A stretch of DNA of 64,000 nucleotides from Pseudokordiimonas caeni (GTDB lineage: Bacteria; Pseudomonadota; Alphaproteobacteria; Sphingomonadales; Kordiimonadaceae), in assembly GCF_026719705.1 (NCBI RefSeq), contig NZ_JAPPRR010000002.1:683091-747090 (forward strand), in the 5' to 3' direction. Position numbers and translations under genes: made by a program. This document shows, piece after piece, positions 23,720-32,911 of this stretch. The notes under the pieces are model-generated. The model was not told where the DNA came from. It saw only the letters and a list, made by a program, of their open reading frames with translations, and did no database searches. Within the stretch, counting starts at the first letter, position 1; each line of letters begins with the position of its first letter.

Positions 23720-25153
23720 CTATTCGCCAGCCGGTTCGGAGAAGACCATGTATCCCCAGGGCGCCAGATCAAAGCGCGTATCGGCGGAAAGTCTCGCAGG
23801 CGTTGAAACCTCGGGGCCGCGGTCTGACGCAAACGTTTCAGCATAGCTGCCCACGAACATCGGTTCCCTGAAACCGACGTTGACGGGCTTGTCGGTCATG
23901 TTGAACACCGCAAAGACCTTCGCCTTGCCCTTCTGGCGCATGAAGCTGAAAACCTCGCTCGGGCGGTCGTTGACCACGCGCACCATGCGCGCACCGGCGG
24001 CGCCGTTCCAGAGCGCTTGGTTTTCGTCCTTCATCTTGAAGAGGCGGGTATAGAAGGCCTCGAGCGGCAGCTTTTTCGGCCAGTCAATCGGGTCGCGCTC
24101 GAAAAACGCCAGCCGCTTGTCGAGCCCGGCTTCCTGCCCGTTATAGATCATAGGCATACCCTCGCCGACAATGGCCAGCACCGCGGCAGATTCGAAGCCC
24201 TTGCCGAACAGCTCGGCGTCCGTGCCTTCCCAGGCATTCTTGTCGTGGTTCGAGGTATAGGTCATGCGGTAGCCATCTTCGGGCCAGCCGCTTTCATTGT
24301 TGGAATAATAGCCAAAAAGCGCTCCGACGTCGGCCCTGCCTTGCGCCACACCCTTCATGGAATCGAACCATTCCCAGCTGTAGGTGGCGTCGAAGGCCTT
24401 TGCCATCAGGTCACGGCTCTGCCATTCGGCCAGCATGAAGACGGGCTTGATGGCATCAAGCTCGGCCCGCACCTTTTCCCAGAAATCGAGGGGCACATAG
24501 CCTGCCACATCGCAGCGGAAGCCATCGAAGCCCACTTCCTGAACCCAGAATTTCATGGCGTCCGCCATATAGGCGCGGACCTCAGGCTTCGAATAATCAA
24601 GGTCGATAATGTCTTCCCAATCCCACCATGGTGTGGGGCGGAAATCGCCTTTCCAGTCGCGCTCGTACCAGTCGGGATGGTCGGCGGCGAGCGCATTGTC
24701 CCACGCTGTATGGTTGGCGACCCAGTCAAGGATCACATGAAGACCAAGCTTGTGGGCCGCTGCCAGAAATGCTTTCAGCTCCTCCATCGTGCCGAATTCG
24801 GGATTGACCTTGTAATAATCCCTGATCGAATAGGGGCTGCCGAGCGTGCCTTTGCGGTTCCGCACGCCGATTTCCTGCACCGGCATCAGCCACAGGATAT
24901 CCACCCCCATCGCCTTCAGGCGCGGCAACTGTTTCGCGGCGGCGGTGAAGGTGCCTTCGGGCGTGAACTGGCGGGTGTTGATCTGGTAGATTACAGCCTT
25001 CTTCGCCCATTCGGGATGGGTCAATTTCACATAGGGCTCCGGCTGGTGCTGCGCGAGCGCGGCTTCGTCGGCGGCACCGGCCGGGAACATCCCGAGGCTC
25101 GCGGCAGCCAACATCAATGGCAACAGGATCGGCAGGCAGCGTGCGGTCATCAT
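23720..25153 (-). CDS. Exported GH13 alpha-amylase family glycoside hydrolase
   Basis: A 477-residue secreted enzyme. Signal peptide near the start (LPLMLAAASLGMFPAGAAD), then the (beta/alpha)8 GH13 barrel: region I HVILDWVANHT, region II with the nucleophile in GFDGFRCDVAGYV, region III acid in MLAEWQS, and region IV TSNHD with the transition-state-stabilising Asp. A short C-terminal beta domain follows (VFAVFNMTDKPVNVGF, then FDLAPWGYMVFSEP). It hydrolyses or transfers alpha-glucosides such as maltodextrins in the periplasm or outside. AAGGGGA precedes the double ATG at 25153/25150. It stands alone, divergent from selD; substrate range unknown. Confidence 0.9.
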   Translation of the reverse strand: MMTARCLPILLPLMLAAASLGMFPAGAADEAALAQHQPEPYVKLTHPEWAKKAVIYQINTRQFTPEGTFTAAAKQLPRLKAMGVDILWLMPVQEIGVRNRKGTLGSPYSIRDYYKVNPEFGTMEELKAFLAAAHKLGLHVILDWVANHTAWDNALAADHPDWYERDWKGDFRPTPWWDWEDIIDLDYSKPEVRAYMADAMKFWVQEVGFDGFRCDVAGYVPLDFWEKVRAELDAIKPVFMLAEWQSRDLMAKAFDATYSWEWFDSMKGVAQGRADVGALFGYYSNNESGWPEDGYRMTYTSNHDKNAWEGTDAELFGKGFESAAVLAIVGEGMPMIYNGQEAGLDKRLAFFERDPIDWPKKLPLEAFYTRLFKMKDENQALWNGAAGARMVRVVNDRPSEVFSFMRQKGKAKVFAVFNMTDKPVNVGFREPMFVGSYAETFASDRGPEVSTPARLSADTRFDLAPWGYMVFSEPAGE

Positions 25154-25267
25154 GTGGTCCCCTTGTCCCTCAAACAGAAGCCCAGAATGGTTTGCCGCGC
25201 GGGCCTTCGTCAAGCTGGCGCTTGGCAGCGGGCGCGGCTATGAAGGGGCAACAGGGAGGACGACACG

Positions 25268-26308
25268 ATGACGACCGATACGATCCGGCTGACCGAATTC
25301 AGCCACGGGGCGGGCTGCGGCTGCAAAATCTCGCCAAAGGTGCTGGACACGATCCTTGCCTCGAACGTGATCGCGCCGCCGGATGCCGCGCTCCTTGTCG
25401 GCAATTCAAGCCGGGATGACGCCGCTGCCTATGACATCGGCGGCGGGCAGGCGATCCTGTCGACCACCGATTTCTTCATGCCGATTGCCGATGATCCTTA
25501 TGACTTCGGCCGTATCGCCGCGACGAATGCCATCAGCGACATCTATGCCATGGGCGGGCGGCCGCTGATGGCCATCGCGATCCTCGGCTGGCCGGTGAAT
25601 GTGTTGCCGCCCGAAGTCGCTCGCCGGGTGATCGAAGGCGGCCGCGCTGTTTGCGCCGATGCCGGCATCCCGCTAGCCGGTGGCCATTCGATCGATGCGC
25701 CTGAACCCATCTTCGGCCTCGCCGTCACGGGGCAGGTAGCCATCGACGACCTGAAGCGCAACGACACGGCGGCCGAAGGCGATATTCTCTATCTTACCAA
25801 GCCGCTTGGGGTGGGTATCCTGACGACCGCCCAGAAGCAGAAGAAGCTGCGCGCCGAACATGCGACGCTGGCCCGCGATACCATGTGTATTCTCAACAGC
25901 ATCGGCAGCGAACTGGCGCGGATCGACGGCGTGAATGCCATGACAGATGTGACCGGCTTCGGGCTCCTCGGGCATCTGGCTGAAATGGCGGAGGGCAGCG
26001 GGCTGACGGCAGAGATCGACTTTGACGCCGTGCCGGTGTTGGCGCCCGCGAAAGACTATCTCGCCGAGGGTTGTGTGCCCGGAGGCACGCTCCGCAATTT
26101 CGACAGTTACGGCCATAAGGTCGCGACGCTCGACAGCAACCAGCGCGCCCTGCTTGCCGATCCGCAAACCAGTGGCGGGCTGCTGGTTGCGGTGCGGCCG
26201 GGTGCGGCGGTGGCGGTGGAAGCCTGCCTTGGCGCGCGCGGACTCCATGACAAGCCGATCGGGCGCCTGATGGCGCCCGCGTCCGGGCCGGTGATCCGGG
26301 TGTGCTGA
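25268..26308 (+). CDS. selD: Selenophosphate synthase (selenide, water dikinase), Cys form
   Basis: A 346-residue enzyme making monoselenophosphate from selenide and ATP. The N-terminal loop [10 protein letters not shown] carries the active-site C17 and K20 at the same positions as E. coli SelD. The codon at 17 is TGC, so this is a cysteine, not a selenocysteine. Other family features are the ATP/Mg loop [17 protein letters not shown] and [14 protein letters not shown]. It is followed after 3 bases by mnmH, forming a selenium operon dedicated to 2-selenouridine in tRNA. No selA, selB or tRNA-Sec is present in the window. Confidence 0.95.
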   Translation: MTTDTIRLTEFSHGAGCGCKISPKVLDTILASNVIAPPDAALLVGNSSRDDAAAYDIGGGQAILSTTDFFMPIADDPYDFGRIAATNAISDIYAMGGRPLMAIAILGWPVNVLPPEVARRVIEGGRAVCADAGIPLAGGHSIDAPEPIFGLAVTGQVAIDDLKRNDTAAEGDILYLTKPLGVGILTTAQKQKKLRAEHATLARDTMCILNSIGSELARIDGVNAMTDVTGFGLLGHLAEMAEGSGLTAEIDFDAVPVLAPAKDYLAEGCVPGGTLRNFDSYGHKVATLDSNQRALLADPQTSGGLLVAVRPGAAVAVEACLGARGLHDKPIGRLMAPASGPVIRVC

Positions 26309-26311
26309 TCG

Positions 26312-27412
26312 ATGAAAAGCCGCCTCAGCGAGGACTATCGCGCGATCTTCATGGGCGACACGCCAATGATCGACCTGCGCTCGCCGGGCGAATTCGCGCG
26401 GGGCTCGTTCCCGCACACGGTCAACCTGCCGCTGATGACGAACGAGGAACGCGCCATCGTCGGCACCACCTACAAACAGCAAGGCCAGGCGGAGGCGATC
26501 AAACGCGGCCATGCGCTTGTCTCGGGCGCTGTGAAAGAAGCCCGCGTGGCGGCTTGGGCGGATTTTGCCCGTGCTCACCCCGATGGCCTTCTGTTCTGCT
26601 GGCGGGGCGGTCTCCGGTCCGAAATCACGCAGGGCTGGCTGCGTGATGCAGGCGTCGATTATCCGCGCGTAGCCGGGGGTTACAAGGCGCTCCGCCGCTA
26701 CCTGATCGACACGGGCGAGCGCATTTGCCGAGAGGCGGAGTTTGTGGTCGTTGCCGGGCGTACCGGCACCGGCAAGACCCACTTGCTGAATAATCTCGCC
26801 AGCAGTGTCGATCTTGAAGGCCTCGCCCGGCATCGGGGGTCAAGCTTTGGCCGCCGGCCCGGCGACCAGCCAAGCCAGATCGATTTCGAGAACCGGCTTT
26901 CCATCGCGCTTCTGCGGGCGGAAGCCAAGGGCGGCGCCATCCTGATCGAGGACGAGGGCAATCGCATCGGCCAGCGCGCCCTGCCGCCTGCGCTCATTGC
27001 CCGTATCCAGTCGGCGCCGACGCTGGTCGTCGAGGAACCTTTCGCGGCGCGGGTGGAGACGATCCTTGGCGACTATGTCACCGACATGCTGGCCGAGCAT
27101 GAGGCCTTCTACGGCGACGAGGGGTTCGAGCGTTTCGCAGGCTTTTTGCAGGATGCCCTTGCCCGCATCGCCAAGCGGCTTGGCGGCCTGCGTTATGGCG
27201 AAATCGCTGCGCTGATGGCAGACGCCCTTACCCACCAGCGCGTCACTGGCGACGTGGCCTTGCACCGCGCCTGGATCGAACGCCTTCTCCGCGACTATTA
27301 CGACCCCATGTATGACTATCAGCTCCGCCAGAACGAACGGCCCGTGCTGATGCGCGGCAGCAAAGCCGAGCATGTTGCCCGGTATGGGGCTCATATGGTT
27401 CAGGGTTCCTGA
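26312..27412 (+). CDS. mnmH: tRNA 2-selenouridine synthase
   Basis: A 366-residue protein, also called SelU or YbbB, that replaces sulphur by selenium at the wobble 2-thiouridine of tRNAs for Lys, Glu and Gln via a geranylated intermediate. The N-terminal rhodanese domain (about 1-125) has DLRSPGEFARG and the catalytic C96 in FCWRGGLRS. The C-terminal half has a P-loop VAGRTGTGKTHLL (about residues 145-157), probably for binding the prenyl diphosphate. Its product depends on selenophosphate from the upstream gene selD, 3 bases away. Confidence 0.95.
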   Translation: MKSRLSEDYRAIFMGDTPMIDLRSPGEFARGSFPHTVNLPLMTNEERAIVGTTYKQQGQAEAIKRGHALVSGAVKEARVAAWADFARAHPDGLLFCWRGGLRSEITQGWLRDAGVDYPRVAGGYKALRRYLIDTGERICREAEFVVVAGRTGTGKTHLLNNLASSVDLEGLARHRGSSFGRRPGDQPSQIDFENRLSIALLRAEAKGGAILIEDEGNRIGQRALPPALIARIQSAPTLVVEEPFAARVETILGDYVTDMLAEHEAFYGDEGFERFAGFLQDALARIAKRLGGLRYGEIAALMADALTHQRVTGDVALHRAWIERLLRDYYDPMYDYQLRQNERPVLMRGSKAEHVARYGAHMVQGS

Positions 27413-27496
27413 AGCCTGTCGGCATTGTCTGGACAAGGAAGTTAGCGCGCTACTATAAGAAAAAATACTTCAATTTAAGGGGGAATATTCGCCGAT

Positions 27497-30418
27497 ATGT
27501 TTCCGTCTTTTTCGCGTGGTGCGCATTCAATTCCAAAGATTCTTTTCCTTGCCCTGATAATGTTGGCCGGTGTGGCGAGCGCCGAGGATTTCGAGGTGTC
27601 ACCCCCGCCTGACTGGGTGAAAGAGCGCACGGTGGACTTCAGTGCGCCTGTCGATAGCGCGCAGGCCACAGATTTCTTTCTGAGCGACCTTCAGATGCGG
27701 GCCGGTGCAGTACCCAATCAGTCCTATCAACGGCTTGTCTTCAGGATGAATACAATTCAGGCCGTCCAGAGCTTTGGCAACCTGCGTATCGTCTATTTTC
27801 CGGCATTCCAGAAACTGGCAATCCACCATGTCCATGTGGTGCGCAACGGGCAAAGTATCGACATGCTGCCCACGGCGAGGGTCACCTACGAGACGCAGCA
27901 GACTGCAGCAGGCGAGCCCGAGCATGAAGGCGCGACGGCGGTTAATCTGTTTCTGGCTGACGTGCGGCGTGGCGATACGATCGACTATGCCCTGACCTTC
28001 TCTGGCCAGAACGAGGCTTTTGGTGATCATGTCCTCCTGAGCGGGGCACTTTTCCCGGGCGTCGAGATGAAGAATGTTTTTCACAGGGTACTCGTCCCGA
28101 AGGACAGGGATGTCCGCTTGGTGACCTATGCCGGGTATCCGGAGCCGACAACCCGTGTGACGGGTGACTGGCGCGAGTACGAGACCCACTGGCCCGGCTT
28201 TTATCTGGAGACCCTTGAACCTGGCACACCGGTCTGGGTGCCGCAGGTGCCTGTCTTCGGGATGAGTGACTTCCCCGATTGGGCGGCGGTCCGGCAATGG
28301 GCTGAAGGTCTTTTCAACGCCGGCGGCGAGGTGGATTCGGAAGTTGCGTCGCGTGCGGCCGGGCTGGTTGAGGGGGCGACGACCCGTCGGGACAAGCTGG
28401 AGAGGCTTCTGCGTTTTATGCAGGCCGAGATTCGCTATGTGGGGATGGAGATCGGCCGCAACGGATTTCGGCCGTTTGCGCCGGCTGTGGTGCTTGATCG
28501 TCGGTACGGCGACTGCAAGGATCAGGCGATGCTGCTGGTGGCGATGCTGCACAGCATCGGCATTGACGCCAAGCCCGTCCTTGTGAACAGCGGTGGGCGG
28601 CACCTTGTGGAACTTTCAGGCCCCGCACCGACAGCGTTTGATCATCTGATCGTGCGGGTGGATGTTGAGGACGGGACAGTCTGGGTTGATCCGACGATGC
28701 CCATTGTGAACGGGGCTGCCGCCGATTTTCTGACGGGTAATTTCGGAACCGGCCTTGTGGTGGATGACAAGGCCACCGCACTTGAAGAGATTCCCGACCC
28801 TGTCCTGCGCCAGGAAACCCCCGATGTGCGGGTGGCGGACACCTTCGACCTGCCGGGCGGGCTCTCGGCAGAAGGTACATGGACCCGACGCTCGACCTAT
28901 GTCGGAAGATCCGCCAAGGAGGCAAGGCTCGTCATCGAGAACATGGGACAGGCGGCCTTTGCGAACGCTTTGTTCAAGTTGCAGCAGAATGGCAGTTTCA
29001 AAGGTATCGACCAGTCAGAGGTCACGCAATTCCACCTGGATGGGCCCGAAGTGGTGATCATCGAGAAGTATCGATTGCCCCAGCCGGGCGAGTATGACGC
29101 CGAAGACAATGTGACCCGCTTCTCTTTCAGACCGCGCAATATTGTGGATTTGCTTCGGTGGACCGAAAACAGCGAGGCGCGAAAAACCCCTGTCGGCTTG
29201 CCGGGCATTTCAAGGCGCGAGACGATACTCACGGTGAATATGCCCGGAATGAACAATGTTCATTATGTGCGGGAGGCAAAAAGCGCTTACCACGACTTTC
29301 GCATTGCCGGCCGCCTCCTCGGCGATACGCTTAGGGTTTCGTATAAGTATGATGTGCTTGCGGATCAGGTTGAAGTGCGCGACGTGGCGACCTTTAACGA
29401 GCAAGTTGACAAGATTTGGCGGGCTAGCAACGTCATATTGTGGACAGCGGGAAAAGACGGAACGAGCGAAATCCGTGTCAGTGTCCCGCCTGAAATGATG
29501 CCGGATGCTGAAGCCGAGAATAACCAGCAGGCTGCTGCGGAGCGATGGCGCAGTGTTCAGGAGCGATTTGCTGCCCATTTTGAAAAATCGGGCTCCCCTT
29601 TCACGGTCGACTTTGCGGCGGTGCGACAGGAGGTGGCCACCTTCCTTGACATGCCCGGGGTGGAAAAGGGCCTCGTGAATTTTGTCCTGATGAACTGCGC
29701 CAAATCAGCCCAGAAAGCGGGACGTCATGAGGATGCAGTGCATTTTCTGGGGCTTCTGAAAGAACGTACAGATCATACAGATATATTGCTGTTGGAAGCC
29801 CTTGCGACATCGCACGGGGCCCTGGGCGATTATGCTGCGGCAGGCGTGGCCCTTCAGGAAATACTGAAATACCGGCAAGACGATAATAATCCGGACATGT
29901 TCGAGATCCGGCAGCTTTACGAAAGGATGCGGGTCAATCATTGGCTTCAGGGTGACCTCGCGGCCGTTGCAGCTGACCTCGAAGCGCTTCTCGGAATGGA
30001 TTACGATCAGACGAATGGCCTGCGTGAGCTTGCATATCTCTATGATCGCATGGGCGACGGCGAGGCCGCGGCAAGGACGCGGGCTCGTTTGTCCAAGGCC
30101 GAAATCTCCGAATGGCCAGCCTCTGCTGCCGAGGGCAGTGCCAGACGGCAGCTTCGCATCGTGTTCCAGCCGCCGCACGTCAAGACGCCTGAAATCTATC
30201 GTGACGGGATCGAAGGATATGCCAAGCTCACCTTCGATGTGCTGGTGGATGGCACCACCACGGACTGCAAGATTGTGGAAGCGTATCCCGAAGGATATTT
30301 TGAAAAGGTGGCGTGTGACCGTATCGCCAACACATACTACTTCCCTGCGGCTCCGTCCGAACCACAGGTAGAGGTCAGGGATGTGCCCCGGGAAATTGAC
30401 TTCAGCTGGGACAGCTGA
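27497..30418 (+). CDS. Large exported DUF3857/transglutaminase-core protein with a C-terminal TonB-like domain
   Basis: A 973-residue protein with a signal peptide (ILFLALIMLAGVASAED). Residues about 50-250 match DUF3857. Residues about 270-420 are a transglutaminase core with the full triad: Cys in RYGDCKDQAM, His in FDHLIVRV and Asp in VWVDPT. After a beta-rich region, residues about 730-860 form helical pairs like TPR repeats, and the last 90 residues (AKLTFDVLVDGTT, TDCKIVEAYPEGYFEKVACD) look like a TonB C-terminal-type domain. Base composition is noticeably less GC-rich than the neighbours. TAAGGGGG lies 13 bases before the ATG. Function unknown; periplasmic protein crosslinking or proteolysis is possible. 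Confidence 0.85.
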   Translation: MFPSFSRGAHSIPKILFLALIMLAGVASAEDFEVSPPPDWVKERTVDFSAPVDSAQATDFFLSDLQMRAGAVPNQSYQRLVFRMNTIQAVQSFGNLRIVYFPAFQKLAIHHVHVVRNGQSIDMLPTARVTYETQQTAAGEPEHEGATAVNLFLADVRRGDTIDYALTFSGQNEAFGDHVLLSGALFPGVEMKNVFHRVLVPKDRDVRLVTYAGYPEPTTRVTGDWREYETHWPGFYLETLEPGTPVWVPQVPVFGMSDFPDWAAVRQWAEGLFNAGGEVDSEVASRAAGLVEGATTRRDKLERLLRFMQAEIRYVGMEIGRNGFRPFAPAVVLDRRYGDCKDQAMLLVAMLHSIGIDAKPVLVNSGGRHLVELSGPAPTAFDHLIVRVDVEDGTVWVDPTMPIVNGAAADFLTGNFGTGLVVDDKATALEEIPDPVLRQETPDVRVADTFDLPGGLSAEGTWTRRSTYVGRSAKEARLVIENMGQAAFANALFKLQQNGSFKGIDQSEVTQFHLDGPEVVIIEKYRLPQPGEYDAEDNVTRFSFRPRNIVDLLRWTENSEARKTPVGLPGISRRETILTVNMPGMNNVHYVREAKSAYHDFRIAGRLLGDTLRVSYKYDVLADQVEVRDVATFNEQVDKIWRASNVILWTAGKDGTSEIRVSVPPEMMPDAEAENNQQAAAERWRSVQERFAAHFEKSGSPFTVDFAAVRQEVATFLDMPGVEKGLVNFVLMNCAKSAQKAGRHEDAVHFLGLLKERTDHTDILLLEALATSHGALGDYAAAGVALQEILKYRQDDNNPDMFEIRQLYERMRVNHWLQGDLAAVAADLEALLGMDYDQTNGLRELAYLYDRMGDGEAAARTRARLSKAEISEWPASAAEGSARRQLRIVFQPPHVKTPEIYRDGIEGYAKLTFDVLVDGTTTDCKIVEAYPEGYFEKVACDRIANTYYFPAAPSEPQVEVRDVPREIDFSWDS

Positions 30419-30506
30419 CTGGGCGGCAATTGCCGCTTCCTCTTGGCAAGCCGGGGCGGGCAGGCAATAATCCGCCGGGGAGCGGAACCTTGGGGGAGGG
30501 CGAGCC

Positions 30507-32051
30507 TTGCACAGTGTTCACGAGCGCATCCACGACCATATCGAGGCGGGTGCCGCATCGGCGCCCGATCATGTCATCTGGTATCTGGGCGATGACGGCT
30601 GGAGCCACGCCCGCATCAAACAGGCGGTTGACAGTTTCGCCACCTCGCTTCTCACACTCGGCTACAAGCCGGGGGACCGCGTCGGCCTCCTCGCGCTCAA
30701 CCAGCCTGAATGGCTGATTGCCTTTCTCGCGTGCTGCAAGCTCGGCCTCACGGCGGTCGGTCTCAGCGTGCGCTACAAACCCGACGAGATTGCCTTCATC
30801 CTCGGCCAGTCCGGCGCGCGCGGCGTGGTGACGCTGAAGGCCTTTGGCGAGGTCGACTACGCCGCCCTGTTCGAAGGGCTTAAGGACCGCCTTGAAAATC
30901 TCCGGGAGGTGATTGTCATCGGTGATGCGGCGCCGCTCGCCTTCCGCGATCTTGCAGCAAAGGCGCCGGACGCCGCAGCAATCGCGGCAGCGGATGCCGG
31001 GGTCACGGGCGATACGCCCTGCATGATCATCTATACCTCCGGCACTACGGGGCGGCCGAAGGGGGCGACCCTCACCCACCGCAGCATACTCGCCTCGGCC
31101 TATGCCCAGGTGCAGCATACGGGGCTAAACCGCGCCGACAGCCTGCCGCTTGTCCTGCCGCTCAATCATGTGGGCGGGCTTGTGTGCGGGGCGATGGCCT
31201 CGCTGGTGGCGGGGGCACAGATGCACCTCATTCCCGGCTTCTCGCCCGCGTTGCTGATCGACCTTCTGACGCGCACAAAAATCACCGTCCTGGGCGCGGT
31301 GCCGACCATGTATACGCTTCTTCTCGCGCAGCCGGGCTTTGCTGCGCTCGACATGCGCCACCTGCGCCTCGCGCTCGTTGGTGCCGCCGCGCCGACGCAC
31401 GACCTGATCGGTGCCATGCGCGCACACTTCCCGCGTGCCGAGATCATGAATGTTTATGGCATGAGCGAAACCTCCGGCATCGTCGTGATGAATGATCCCG
31501 GCGAAAGTGCGGATCATATCGCCGCCTCCATCGGCCGCCCGCTTGGCGATTTCGAGGCGCGGATCGCGGGCGAGGACGGCCGGTTGCTGCCCCCCGGCGA
31601 AATCGGCGAATTGCAGATGCGGGGGGATGCGGTCATTGCGGCCTATCACGCGCTTCCCGGTGCCACCGCCGAGACCTTCATCGATGGTGGCTGGATCCGC
31701 ACCGGCGACCTCGCCTACCGCGACGCGGACGGCCGCATCTTCCTGAAAGGGCGGCGCAAGGAGATGTATATCCAGGGCGGCTTCAACGTGTATCCGGTGG
31801 AGGTTGAAAATGTGCTTGCCGACCATCCGGCCGTGATGATCGCCGCCGGGATCGGGGTGCCGGATGCCATCCTTGGCGAGATCGGGAAATATTTCATCAT
31901 TCCGCGCCCCGGCAGCGCGCCGACAGCCGACGAGCTGATCGCCCATTGCCGCACGCATCTGGCCGATTACAAGGTGCCGCGCATCATCGAGTTCCATGCC
32001 GAGCTGCCGATGACGCCCGCAGGCAAGGTGATGAAAGCCGCACTCCAGTAG
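30507..32051 (+). CDS. Acyl-CoA synthetase (AMP-forming, ANL superfamily)
   Basis: A 514-residue enzyme starting at TTG, chosen because GGGGGAGG (30491-30498) lies 8 bases upstream and no closer ATG exists. It has every ANL motif: the phosphate loop IIYTSGTTGRPKGATLTH (about 172-189), YGMSETSGI, the hinge TGDLAYRDADGRIFLKGR, the coenzyme A-binding GGFNVYPVEVE, and the adenylation Lys in TPAGKVMKA. It activates a carboxylic acid to an acyl-CoA, probably a fatty or aromatic acid. It sits alone, 88 bases after the DUF3857 gene and 96 before a binding protein. Substrate not predictable. Confidence 0.92.
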   Translation: MHSVHERIHDHIEAGAASAPDHVIWYLGDDGWSHARIKQAVDSFATSLLTLGYKPGDRVGLLALNQPEWLIAFLACCKLGLTAVGLSVRYKPDEIAFILGQSGARGVVTLKAFGEVDYAALFEGLKDRLENLREVIVIGDAAPLAFRDLAAKAPDAAAIAAADAGVTGDTPCMIIYTSGTTGRPKGATLTHRSILASAYAQVQHTGLNRADSLPLVLPLNHVGGLVCGAMASLVAGAQMHLIPGFSPALLIDLLTRTKITVLGAVPTMYTLLLAQPGFAALDMRHLRLALVGAAAPTHDLIGAMRAHFPRAEIMNVYGMSETSGIVVMNDPGESADHIAASIGRPLGDFEARIAGEDGRLLPPGEIGELQMRGDAVIAAYHALPGATAETFIDGGWIRTGDLAYRDADGRIFLKGRRKEMYIQGGFNVYPVEVENVLADHPAVMIAAGIGVPDAILGEIGKYFIIPRPGSAPTADELIAHCRTHLADYKVPRIIEFHAELPMTPAGKVMKAALQ

Positions 32052-32147
32052 GCGGATTCTGCCGTCTTGACGCCGCGGCCATCTTGGCTCATGGTCCGCC
32101 GCGCCGCCAGAAGGGGAGGCGTTGGAAAATCGGAACCGGGGGCCGGA

Positions 32148-32897
32148 ATGACCGGACGGACGATCATGCAGAATGCAGTGAAAGGGCTGGCCTTTGCCGC
32201 CGCCAGCCTGTGGGCCGGCATTGCCCATGCGGATGAGGCCGGCGCGACGCCCGCCATCACCCTTTATACCGCGCACAATCCGCCGCATTCGATGCGCGAT
32301 GCAGCAACGGGGAAATTCCGCGGCGTCGGCCACGATATCGTCACCGAAATGCTGCGCCGGGCCGGGGTTTCCTATCACATCATCCAGATGCCGATCGAAC
32401 GCGCGCTTGCGGCCGTGGATGCGGACCCCAAAGCCTGCTTCTTCATCATGAACCACACGCCCGAGCGCGCCGATCGCTTCGCGTGGGTGAAGCCGATCTC
32501 CACCGGCGGCTGGGGGGTGTTCAAGCTGAAGGGCACGCCGATCACCGTCACCTCGGTCGAGGATCTGAAACAATATCTGGTCGTCACCCGCAACCAGGTG
32601 GCGGTGACAAGCTATGTGGACAGTATCGGCATCGAATCCGTGAAGGTGGATACGACGGCAAAGATGCTGGAGCTTCTTTATATCGGCCGGGCGCAGCTGT
32701 TGATTTACGGCACGCGGGATACACCGCGCCTTGTGGCGGCCTCGGGGCACGAGCCGCTGGAGCTTGCCCTGCAACTGACCCACACCGAAATCGGCATGGG
32801 CTGCAACCCCGCCATGTCACCCGATCTCATTGCCCGCCTGAACGAGATCAACGCAGGACTCGATGACGTTCGCGAAGCCGCCTACGCGCGGTATTGA
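32148..32897 (+). CDS. Orphan periplasmic solute-binding protein
   Basis: About 249 residues. The start could be 32148 or 32166 (ACGGA lies a few bases before the latter); both give a signal peptide (KGLAFAAASLWAGIAHADE). The mature protein follows the family 3 pattern: TLYTAHNPPHSM, FRGVGHDIVTEMLRRAG, YHIIQMPIERALAAVDADP, TSVEDLKQYLVVTRNQVAV and a C-terminal LIARLNEINAG helix. It has one Cys pair candidate (KACFFI, GMGCNP). There is no permease or ATPase nearby. It is convergent with a chemoreceptor gene (14-base gap), which hints that it might present a ligand to a signalling protein. Confidence 0.8.
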   Translation: MTGRTIMQNAVKGLAFAAASLWAGIAHADEAGATPAITLYTAHNPPHSMRDAATGKFRGVGHDIVTEMLRRAGVSYHIIQMPIERALAAVDADPKACFFIMNHTPERADRFAWVKPISTGGWGVFKLKGTPITVTSVEDLKQYLVVTRNQVAVTSYVDSIGIESVKVDTTAKMLELLYIGRAQLLIYGTRDTPRLVAASGHEPLELALQLTHTEIGMGCNPAMSPDLIARLNEINAGLDDVREAAYARY

Positions 32898-32911
32898 TCT
32901 CCCCTTATCTC

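Noticed and set aside
25268-26308. SelD as a selenoprotein
   Set aside because: The active-site codon is TGC (Cys17), not TGA, and there is no in-frame TGA.
31125-32783. 552-codon minus-strand open frame
   Set aside because: Antisense to the acyl-CoA synthetase and binding-protein genes; rich in His, Gly and Arg with no fold pattern.
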